The position numbers and the translations under genes were made by a program. From an uncultured Eubacteriales bacterium (lineage in GTDB: Bacteria > Bacillota > Clostridia > Lachnospirales > Lachnospiraceae), in contig OMWY01000006.1 in NCBI GenBank assembly GCA_900314885.1, positions 50,039 to 114,038 of the forward strand: a DNA stretch of 64,000 nucleotides, written 5' to 3'. Shown here piece by piece: positions 57,339 to 64,000 of this stretch. Below the pieces are notes generated by a model. The model had not been told where the DNA came from, ran no database searches, and saw only the letters and a list, made by a program, of their open reading frames with translations. The first letter of the stretch is position 1; every line of letters starts with the position of its first letter.

Positions 57339-58961
57339 ATGGCAGAAAGAAAGACAAAGTCAACAAATTCAAAGACAGCTGCGACAAAGGCTTCCACTAC
57401 TGCCGCGCCAACTAAAAGGCGCGGCAGACCTCGTAAGGAGAACTTAGCGGAAGTAGAGCAGTCGAGCGCGAAAATCAATAAGGCTATAAAGGAGCCCGCG
57501 AAAAAAGAGAGAGCGAAGGTATCTAAAGAAGAGCCACGCAAGAAAAAGATATTATTTGTAAGCAGCGAGTGCCTTCCATTCGCGGCTACAGGCGGACTCG
57601 GAGAAGTAATCGGAAGCCTTCCTAAGGCCCTTGCCGCCCGTGGGGATTACGACGTAAGGGTTATCATGCCTTACTACAGCGACATCAGCGATCAGTACAG
57701 AAATGAAGCAAAATATATCTGCAATTTCAACGTAGGTCTCGCGTGGAGAAATCTCTACTGCGGACTCTTTAAGCTCGTAAAAGACAACGTAACATATTAT
57801 TTTATAGATAACGAATATTATTTCCACAGAGACGGTCTCTACGGATATTATGATGACGGTGAGAGATACGCCTTTTTCTGCAAGGCTGTTATGGACAGCT
57901 TCTATTTTACCGGATTTATGCCGGATATTATTCACGCAAATGACTGGCAGTCCGCGCTTGTGCCTATTTACAACACATGCGTATACCGCTATAATCTTAA
58001 AACCATTTTCACAATTCACAACATAGAGTATCAGGGTAAATACGACCTCGCTATCCTGGGTGATGTCTTCGCTCTCCCACCTGAAGCAGGCGCTTACGTA
58101 GAATACGAAGGCTGTATCAATCTCCTTAAGGGCGCGATTGAGTGCGCTGACTGCGTTACAACCGTAAGCGAATCCTACGCGAATGAACTTCATAACGCCG
58201 CCTTTGCTCATGGCTTACAGGACATTATCGCGAAGAATTCATTTAAGATAAGGGGTATACTCAACGGTCTCGATACAGTCGGTTACGACGCGACAACAGA
58301 CCCTGAGATAGCTAAGAACTTCTCTCCTGTCGACATTACAGGCAAGTTTGAGGATAAGAAGGAACTTCAGGAAATGGGAAATCTCGACCAGAATCCTGAC
58401 GCGCCGCTCATTTCCATCGTATCAAGGCTTGTAAGTCACAAGGGAATGGACCTCGTTATGAACTCACTTGAGGGCATTTTAAATAATTCCGACCTTCAGG
58501 TTGTTGTTCTCGGAAAGGGTGACAGACGCTATGAGGATTATTTCCTCTGGCTTCAGAATAAGTACCATGGCAGGGTAGCCGCTATGATAACCTACAACAA
58601 GGCCCTGTCCCGTAAGGTTTACGCAGGCAGTGATATGTTCCTCATGCCAAGTAAGGCTGAGCCATGCGGACTTTCTCAGATGATTGCCTGCCGCTACGGT
58701 ACGGTTCCTATCGTCCGTGAAACCGGTGGCCTCCGCGATTCCATCCACGACTGCGGTGGCGGTGAAGGTAACGGATTCACATTCGGCAGATATGACGCGA
58801 CTGATATGGCAAACGCCGTATACCGCGCTATTGACCTCTACCACGGACATGTGGATGAATGGGATCTGCTAAGGAAATATATCATGACCATAGACTTCTC
58901 CTGGGCTAAGTCAGCTGAGAAGTATGATGAGATGTACAGTTGGATAACAGGGATACAATAA
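57339..58961 (+). CDS. glgA: Glycogen synthase with an N-terminal basic extension
   Basis: The GT5 enzyme extends glycogen from ADP-glucose. The catalytic part (about 68-540) has ILFVSSECLPFAATGGLGEV, the IHANDWQSALVP region, TIFTIHNIEYQGKYD, VSRLVSHKGMDLV and PSKAEPCGLSQMIACRYGTVPIVRETGGL. The usual KTGGL substrate-binding lysine reads A-T-G-G-L here. The first 65 residues are Lys-, Ala- and Thr-rich and include TKRRGRPRKENL, an AT-hook-like motif. Such an extension is not part of standard GlgA (about 477 residues). GGAGG precedes ATG 57339. The enzyme call is firm; the role of the extension is unknown. Confidence 0.92.
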   Translation: MAERKTKSTNSKTAATKASTTAAPTKRRGRPRKENLAEVEQSSAKINKAIKEPAKKERAKVSKEEPRKKKILFVSSECLPFAATGGLGEVIGSLPKALAARGDYDVRVIMPYYSDISDQYRNEAKYICNFNVGLAWRNLYCGLFKLVKDNVTYYFIDNEYYFHRDGLYGYYDDGERYAFFCKAVMDSFYFTGFMPDIIHANDWQSALVPIYNTCVYRYNLKTIFTIHNIEYQGKYDLAILGDVFALPPEAGAYVEYEGCINLLKGAIECADCVTTVSESYANELHNAAFAHGLQDIIAKNSFKIRGILNGLDTVGYDATTDPEIAKNFSPVDITGKFEDKKELQEMGNLDQNPDAPLISIVSRLVSHKGMDLVMNSLEGILNNSDLQVVVLGKGDRRYEDYFLWLQNKYHGRVAAMITYNKALSRKVYAGSDMFLMPSKAEPCGLSQMIACRYGTVPIVRETGGLRDSIHDCGGGEGNGFTFGRYDATDMANAVYRAIDLYHGHVDEWDLLRKYIMTIDFSWAKSAEKYDEMYSWITGIQ

Positions 58962-59012
58962 GGTAAAGTCCTAATCCGAATATCAAGGTACCGCATTAAA
59001 AAAGGAGGAACG

Positions 59013-61499
59013 ATGGATAACAATATTAATATATTTAACCCACTCAACGACGAGGGCTCAGCCTATCCCGGCAAAGGCCTCTCCCCTGAGGAAGCAGCCG
59101 AAGCCGCTATAAGCGACCGCCTCTCCCGCCACTTCGGCGTAACCTTTGAAACCGCGAGCGACCAGCAGATGTACAACGCCGTCGCGCTCGCCGTAAAGGA
59201 TAAATTACTCCGTCGCAGGAACCGCTTCAAGGCCGCTACCAAGGAAAACGGCACCAAGCGTGTCTACTACCTCTGCATGGAATTCCTTATAGGACGTTCT
59301 CTCAAGAACAACCTCTACAATATGGGCCTATCAGAGACATACGAAAAGGTTCTCAAGAAGCACGGCTTCAACCTCGACGACCTCTATGAGCTCGAGCCCG
59401 ACGCAGGCCTTGGAAACGGTGGTCTCGGCCGCCTTGCCGCCTGCTTCATGGACTCTCTCGCAACCCTCGGCTATAATGCGACCGGATTTTCAATTCTCTA
59501 CGAATACGGCCTCTTCAAGCAGAAGATAGTCGACGGCTGGCAGATAGAGCTGCCTGACGTATGGCTTCCGGGCGGCAGTGTATGGCTTAACCAGCGTACA
59601 GATAAGACCTTCAAGGTAAACTTCGGTGGTACTCTTGAGGAGAGCTGGGAAAATGAGAAGCTTCGCGTAACAGTAAAGGACGCGGAGACAGTCGAAGCTG
59701 TTCCTTACGATATCATGATCTCAGGCGCTAACAAGAAGAGTGTTTCGGTTCTCCGTGTCTTTAAGGCCCGCGCCATTGAAAATTTCGATATGAACTCATT
59801 TTCAAACGGCGACTATGCCCGCGCGACTATGGATGACAACAAGGCGTCACTCATTTCCAAGGTCCTCTACCCTCGCGACAACCACTACGAAGGCAAGGAA
59901 TTAAGGCTCCGTCAACAATATTTCCTCGTTTCGGCGAGCCTTCAGAATATTATTTCAGACCACCTAAGAGATTACGGCACACTCGAGAACTTCCCTGAGA
60001 AGGTCGCTATTCATATAAATGATACTCATCCTACCCTCGTAATACCTGAGATGATGAGAATTCTTATGGATGAGTTCGCTTACTCATGGGACGCAGCCTT
60101 CGCTATGGTTGAAAAGACAATCGCCTATACAAACCACACAGTTCTCGCCGAAGCCCTTGAGAAATGGCCTGAAGACATGATGAAGCGCCTCCTGCCTCGT
60201 ATTTACCAGATAATTCACGAGCTGAATGAGCGCTTCTGCAGGCACATTTTCGAGAAATTCCCCGGTGACTGGGATAAATGCGAGCGCATGTCTATTATCA
60301 GCAACGGCGTAATCCACATGTCCCACCTCGCTATCCTCGGCTCCCACCATGTAAATGGCGTTTCGGTCCTTCACAGTAACATCCTTAAGGAGTCGGTTTT
60401 CAAGGATTTCTACGACGATACGCCCGAGAAATTTACGAACGTAACAAACGGCATCGCCCACAGAAGATGGCTCTGCCAGAGTAATCCGGGCCTTACGAAG
60501 CTCCTCGATGACACAATCGGACCTGATTACAAGATGGAACCTGAGAAAATGCTTGATTTTCTGAAATATCAGGACGATACCGCCGTACTTGATAAGCTGG
60601 CTGAAATCAAGAAAGCTAATAAAGTAAAAGGCGCTGAGCTTGTGAAGAAGCTACATGGCGTTGAAATAGACCCTGAGTCCCTCTTCGATGTTCACGTAAA
60701 GAGACTTCACGAATACAAGAGACAGCTATTAAATGTCCTTCAGATTATAGCCCTCTACAACGAGCTTGAGGCAAATCCAAGCCTTGACATAGTGCCGCAG
60801 ACTTACCTCTTTGCCGCTAAGGCCGCTCCGGGCTATGACGCTGCTAAGGCAATAATCAGGCTTATAGTAAACCTTGGCGAAGAGATTAATAAGAATCCTA
60901 AGGTAAATAAGAAGCTCAAGGTCGTTTTCCTTGAAAATTACTGTGTAACAATGGCTGAGCGTATGATGCCGGCAGCTGAGGTATCAGAGCAGATAAGTCT
61001 TGCCGGAAAGGAAGCAAGCGGCACAGGTAATATGAAGCTCATGATAAACGGCGCCCTCACCCTCGGAACCCTTGATGGGGCGAACGTTGAGATGTCAGAG
61101 AAGGTCGGTCGTGACAATATCTATATCTTCGGTATGACCGCCGACCAGGTAGAGAGAAAGTGGCGTGAAGGCTATGACGCTTACAGCTTCTACCAGAACA
61201 ATGACCGTCTCCGCGGAGCCGTCGACAGAATCAAGAACGGCATAAACGGTGAGGATTTCTCGTATCTCTACAGATATCTTCTCATTGGCGATCACGGCAT
61301 AGCTGATCCATATATGTGCCTTGCTGATTTCGGTGATTACTGCAGAGCCCGTGAGGATATGCTGAAGGATTATCAGAATCCGCACGTATGGAACAAGAAA
61401 TCGCTTGTAAATATAGCGAACGCAGGACACTTCTCAGCCGACAAGGCCATAAAGAAATACGCAGAAGAAATCTGGCAGATAGAACCGGTAATAAAATAA
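59013..61499 (+). CDS. glgP: Glycogen phosphorylase
   Basis: Releases glucose-1-phosphate from glycogen. The 828-residue GT35 enzyme has RVYYLCMEFLIGRSLKNNL, EPDAGLGNGGLGRLAACFMDSLA, HINDTHPTLVIPEMMRIL, DVHVKRLHEYKRQLLN and the PLP-lysine block EASGTGNMKLMINGALTLGTLDGANVE. It is last in the glg operon, 51 bases after glgA, with an AAAAGGAGG site. The presence of both synthesis and breakdown genes in one unit suggests post-translational rather than transcriptional control of the direction of flux. Complete. Confidence 0.96.
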   Translation: MDNNINIFNPLNDEGSAYPGKGLSPEEAAEAAISDRLSRHFGVTFETASDQQMYNAVALAVKDKLLRRRNRFKAATKENGTKRVYYLCMEFLIGRSLKNNLYNMGLSETYEKVLKKHGFNLDDLYELEPDAGLGNGGLGRLAACFMDSLATLGYNATGFSILYEYGLFKQKIVDGWQIELPDVWLPGGSVWLNQRTDKTFKVNFGGTLEESWENEKLRVTVKDAETVEAVPYDIMISGANKKSVSVLRVFKARAIENFDMNSFSNGDYARATMDDNKASLISKVLYPRDNHYEGKELRLRQQYFLVSASLQNIISDHLRDYGTLENFPEKVAIHINDTHPTLVIPEMMRILMDEFAYSWDAAFAMVEKTIAYTNHTVLAEALEKWPEDMMKRLLPRIYQIIHELNERFCRHIFEKFPGDWDKCERMSIISNGVIHMSHLAILGSHHVNGVSVLHSNILKESVFKDFYDDTPEKFTNVTNGIAHRRWLCQSNPGLTKLLDDTIGPDYKMEPEKMLDFLKYQDDTAVLDKLAEIKKANKVKGAELVKKLHGVEIDPESLFDVHVKRLHEYKRQLLNVLQIIALYNELEANPSLDIVPQTYLFAAKAAPGYDAAKAIIRLIVNLGEEINKNPKVNKKLKVVFLENYCVTMAERMMPAAEVSEQISLAGKEASGTGNMKLMINGALTLGTLDGANVEMSEKVGRDNIYIFGMTADQVERKWREGYDAYSFYQNNDRLRGAVDRIKNGINGEDFSYLYRYLLIGDHGIADPYMCLADFGDYCRAREDMLKDYQNPHVWNKKSLVNIANAGHFSADKAIKKYAEEIWQIEPVIK

Positions 61500-61510
61500 A
61501 AACATAATTA

Positions 61511-61543
61511 AAAAGGGACAGGTAAAACCTGTCCCTTTTTTTA
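61511..61543 (+). terminator. Terminator of the glycogen operon
   Basis: Perfect stem agggacagg (61514-61522)/cctgtccct (61528-61536) with a TAAAA loop and a T run. It lies 12 bases after the glgP stop. Confidence 0.92.
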
Positions 61544-61559
61544 ATTTCTGCCTTTCAAT

Positions 61560-61806
61560 TCATACAACCGTTTCAACAATTGTCTTGCCGGCACAATTCA
61601 CAGTCCTCATCCCTGTCTTTTTATTCTTAAGGAAGCTAAATACGAGTTGACTTAGAATAGGTTCACTATAAGGGCTTATACCCCTTACCGCCATGTCTAT
61701 TACTCTACACATGGAAGAAACCAGAAAAGGGTAGCCTGACGTATAATAATAAATAGCTTTTCCAACTGCATGCGTATCAAAAGAAATATCCTTATGCTCA
61801 CCCAGA
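61560..61806 (-). pseudogene. Fragment of an AAA-ATPase-like protein
   Basis: An open frame without a start reads YLGEHKDISFDTHAVGKAIYYYTSGYPFLVSSMCRVID near its beginning. This resembles the 'YYYTSGYPFLVS.LC..ID' block of the AAA-ATPase-like family found with PD-(D/E)XK domains in gut Firmicutes and Bacteroidetes. The following 45 residues to TGA 61560 match nothing I recognise. The Walker motifs are absent. It overlaps the alcohol dehydrogenase remnant in another frame, so the region is a patchwork of gene pieces. Confidence 0.5.
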
Positions 61807-61951
61807 TATTAAGTCCAATCTTCTTGATACTTCCGCCGCCGTAGGTCATAAGAATCTTTTTCCCATACCGGCTCATAACTTCCGGAAGCTTTTCCACAGC
61901 TCCCTGGCCAAAGATCAGTCTTGTAGGGGTACAATAATCAAATTTCTGCAT
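61700..61951 (-). pseudogene. N-terminal remnant of an iron-containing alcohol dehydrogenase
   Basis: From ATG 61951 (site AAAGGAGAAG) the first 43 residues match butanol dehydrogenase-type Fe-ADHs (FDYCTPTRLIFGQGAVEKLPEVMSRYGKKILMTYGGGSIKKIGL). The similarity ends abruptly and an unrelated frame follows to a stop at 61700. Full enzymes have about 385 residues. The join falls near 61810, where the sequence becomes the AAA-ATPase-like fragment. Confidence 0.7.
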
Positions 61952-62048
61952 ATTTTCTTCTCCTTTCAATCATACGCCCTGCCTTTATCATCATCGCAAT
62001 AAGCCTCACTTCGGTATAAATCTACCACATTTATCTTTTTGCAATTCA

Positions 62049-62960
62049 TTAATCAATCAGATGAAAATCACGCAAATACGACTCATATTCTTTCATCGAG
62101 ATATTTTTATCATTGTAGTAGAAATGACTGCTTTCATTATATCTATCATCTTTCGAATCCCAATACTCTGCCCCTATACTGATCGTATCCTCTACCTTCT
62201 CATCACCATTATATTTTTCTAGAAAATACGTCTGTCTTCCACAATGTGTCACGTCACTGTGAACTACCCATACAGTGTTCTTAAACGAAGTATGTGACAG
62301 AAAAGAGGCTGTACCGTCACCATATGCCAGCACACGGAGACTTCCCTTATATGCGTCTATGTACATTCCTCCATAAAGCTCCCAGCAATTATCTCCAATA
62401 ATATACTCATCCTCGCCATCATTATCAAGATCCATCTTACTATTTACTGAGATGGAATCAGAATCCACATTCTTCTTTAGTATCTGATAATAAACCCAGT
62501 CCAGGTTCTTCGTGTCATTGTAGATTACCGGAATCTCACCAGATATGAATTTTTTAAACAGGGCATCATTGGAGAGGTTCTTTGTCTTATTCAGTGTCTC
62601 CTTTTTTAGAAACACATCATAATCCACACTCACCGTCTTTTTGCCAACTTTGCATAATATGGTTCCAACTCCATTATGTACTGGCTTAATGACAATTTCT
62701 TTATTGCTTTTCCTGACAATCTTTACAGATGGCTTTTTATACTTCCTGCAATAATCGTTTTCCCTTATTGTCCATACTACTTTTGAATTTCCTGCTCCTT
62801 TAAGTTTTACAGCCTTCTGAACCTTCTTTGTGATCCGAATGGTATCACTTATACTCAACTGTGGAGCTGACTTTGCACTTGCTGATATACTCACCTGATC
62901 AGTGCAAAGAATAATAGCAAAAAGCATCAATACTGCAGCAAATTTCTTCTTATATCTCAT
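62049..62960 (-). CDS. Secreted protein of unknown function
   Basis: The 303 residues from ATG 62960 (site CAGGAGG) have a signal peptide (basic start, hydrophobic core, cleavage near ISASAKS, about residue 29). A beta domain of about 100 residues resembles Ig-like folds (TIRITKKVQKAVKLKGAGNSKVVWTIREN). The C-terminal part has one DLDNDGEDEY calcium-binding-like loop (about 190) and several aromatic-rich strands. I recognise no family. The start overlaps the end of the frameshifted RelE/ParE-type gene by 11 bases. Confidence 0.75.
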   Translation of the reverse strand: MRYKKKFAAVLMLFAIILCTDQVSISASAKSAPQLSISDTIRITKKVQKAVKLKGAGNSKVVWTIRENDYCRKYKKPSVKIVRKSNKEIVIKPVHNGVGTILCKVGKKTVSVDYDVFLKKETLNKTKNLSNDALFKKFISGEIPVIYNDTKNLDWVYYQILKKNVDSDSISVNSKMDLDNDGEDEYIIGDNCWELYGGMYIDAYKGSLRVLAYGDGTASFLSHTSFKNTVWVVHSDVTHCGRQTYFLEKYNGDEKVEDTISIGAEYWDSKDDRYNESSHFYYNDKNISMKEYESYLRDFHLID

Positions 62961-63305
62961 ATAATCCTCCTGTTTTATATTTGCATGTCCTATAATTTTG
63001 GCTTTGTTTCGATACAATTATTGTCTGTTTTGTTACATCCGTTACCGTTACCACTCCCGGATCTATAACATAACAAACAATGTAGTTGTCGATGATCATC
63101 TTATGTATTCCAATGGAATGCTCCGGTTCGCATTCAAACAAGCCAAATCTATCTGGGAATGACTCCAATGTCAAAATCGCATCGGCAATACGATTATACT
63201 GTCCTATCGCATTCTCAGATGCTTGAAGTTTTTTGCTATATGCTCATAAAGAGCATCCATATCGGCAAGAGCATCATCGGTAATATCAACTGTGTACTTT
63301 TCCAT
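62950..63305 (-). pseudogene. RelE/ParE-family toxin, frameshifted
   Basis: ATG 63305 opens MEKYTVDITDDALADMDALYEHIAK and meets TAG at 63204 after 33 codons. The remainder of the toxin (KKLQASENAIGQYNRIADAILTLESFPDRF, GIHKMIIDNYIVCYVIDPGVVTVTDV) continues in the next frame to 62950. The shift maps to a run of six A (gcaaaaaac); one missing A would account for it. RelE/ParE toxins cut mRNA or poison gyrase. The start overlaps the antitoxin stop by one base. The last 20 residues are unlike the family, so the 3' end may also be changed. Confidence 0.75.
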
Positions 63306-63610
63306 TAACTGTGACTCTCCCGAAATTTTTCAAATGCCTGTGCTGCATTTTGTGTTCTTCCTGCCTTATAAGAATCATAGCCTCGCTGAATCCTGGCATG
63401 AATCTGCTCCTCACTCATCTTGGTAGCATCAATACTTTCAGGCGCGCTAGGTAAGGTCACAGAAAAAGGAATACCACCCACTAGAACGATTTGATTAAGA
63501 AACATATCTACAGCGGTAGACATAGGTATTCCCAAACGCCCTAAAACTGACTCCGCATCCTGCTTCAATTCCGGGTTTACTCTTAAATTCAATGTTGCTG
63601 ATTTCTCCAT
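63305..63610 (-). CDS. RelB/DinJ-family antitoxin
   Basis: The 101-residue antitoxin from ATG 63610 (site GGAGG) starts with a ribbon-helix-helix (SATLNLRVNPELKQDAESVLGRLGIPMSTAVDMFLNQIVLVGGIPF) typical of RelB/DinJ. A C-terminal toxin-binding tail (ATKMSEEQIHARIQRGYDSYKAGR) follows. The longer frame from 63733 runs through the promoter and operator and is rejected. Intact, in contrast to the toxin. Its promoter carries a palindromic operator between the -35 and -10 boxes. Confidence 0.87.
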   Translation of the reverse strand: MEKSATLNLRVNPELKQDAESVLGRLGIPMSTAVDMFLNQIVLVGGIPFSVTLPSAPESIDATKMSEEQIHARIQRGYDSYKAGRTQNAAQAFEKFRESHS

Positions 63611-63632
63611 AACAAGGCCTCCATTCATCATT

Positions 63633-63661
63633 ATTGTAACGACAATGTTGTTACATGTCAA
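63633..63661 (-). promoter_or_regulatory. Promoter and operator of the RelB/RelE-like module
   Basis: On the minus strand TTGACA (63661-63656), 17-base spacer, TACAAT (63638-63633). The spacer is filled by the inverted repeat tgtaac-N9-gttaca (63635-63655), a likely antitoxin-binding site. Confidence 0.8.
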
Positions 63662-64000
63662 TAGTCTGAATGGAATCAAAAAACACTCCAAAAATGAAAT
63701 GATATGACACCTCATTGGCGGACTTGATTTCAATCCTTAGATCTTCTTTCTGCCGTCTCATATCAGAAACTTCATTACAGATTTCTATAAGCCGCTCCTA
63801 CTCCTTTATCTTCTTCCAGTTGCAGACAGTTCCATCCTTGCTGATGATTTTTATTTGATCAGCATTTTGTATCCAAATTGTACCCCGGTCCACTTTAGCC
63901 TGATATACACAAATCCAATAAATGCCATTGATTTTCACAACAGGTCAATCCGACTCATTGCAACACCAAAAGATTTCACTGGCTGAGCAGATATTTTCAC
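63662..64000 (-). other. Degraded reading frame or non-coding segment at the window edge
   Basis: On the minus strand one frame stays mostly open from about 63935 (KINGIYWICVYQAKVDRG) to the promoter region. It is broken by a TAG near 63800 and lacks a start. The composition looks protein-like (WIQNADQIKIISKDGTVCNWKK; ERLIEICNEVSDMRRQKEDL), so it may be a decayed gene, but I recognise no family and the window ends here. Confidence 0.3.

Noticed and set aside
57552..58211. 219-codon minus-strand frame opposite glgA
   Set aside because: Shadow of a clearly recognised glycogen synthase.

Overview
The window looks like chromosomal DNA of an anaerobic gut Firmicute, most likely Lachnospiraceae. 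The signs are AGGAGG-type ribosome binding sites, TTGACA/TATAAT promoters, an ECF folate transporter with a tetrahydrofolate riboswitch, LXG-type secreted effectors, a glycogen operon with the GlgC/GlgD pair, and a pectin/galacturonate locus. The genus is inferred from gene content only. No rRNA, tRNA, CRISPR array, intact transposase or integrase was seen.

Layout. 1-3460: an esterase remnant with a nonsense codon, a lone LXG-like protein, and a large secreted Ser/Thr-rich protein behind a long structured leader. 3465-15110: pectin and galacturonate catabolism on the minus strand (eda, kduD, kduI, kdgK, a GH105-GH28 fusion, a TIM-barrel gene, a pectin methylesterase, an ABC exporter, a uxaB/uxaA chimera and uxaC). 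Only the four distal genes look intact; the rest are truncated, chimeric or internally deleted. 15400-24250: an accessory island with an Rpn-type nuclease, two toxin-antitoxin modules (BrnT/BrnA and an HTH/HipA-like kinase), an LXG-C39 peptidase effector operon, and duplicated ends of the same two flanking genes (a serine hydrolase and a HAD phosphatase). 24497-29935: a Dlt-like O-acylation operon (AMP ligase, carrier protein, MBOAT, SGNH protein) with a divergent XRE regulator. 29962-36587: a chemoreceptor pseudogene with three stops, pncB, and an intact chemoreceptor-sugar-binding lipoprotein pair. 36767-39773: pdxST and a divergent MocR/PdxR regulator. 39791-43142: a set resembling B. subtilis ydjGHI. 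43295-43873: folT with its riboswitch. 44229-52506: a lipoprotein, an ATP-grasp/HAD fusion, cvpA, a DUF5711-like protein, a coiled-coil membrane protein, recR, ybaB and dnaX. 52761-61499: glgB-glgC-glgD-glgA-glgP. 61560-64000: gene remnants, a secreted protein, and a RelB/RelE-like module whose toxin is frameshifted.

Functionally, the glg genes make, branch and break down glycogen from ADP-glucose, and the pectin genes would convert galacturonate and unsaturated uronates to pyruvate and glyceraldehyde-3-phosphate through KDG and KDPG. The most unusual content is (i) two different toxin-antitoxin cassettes sitting between duplicated copies of the same flanking gene ends, on either side of an LXG effector operon; (ii) a three-copy intergenic element with compensatory stem changes between glgD and glgA; and (iii) the number of internally deleted or fused genes in the pectin locus, which could be real decay or an assembly problem.
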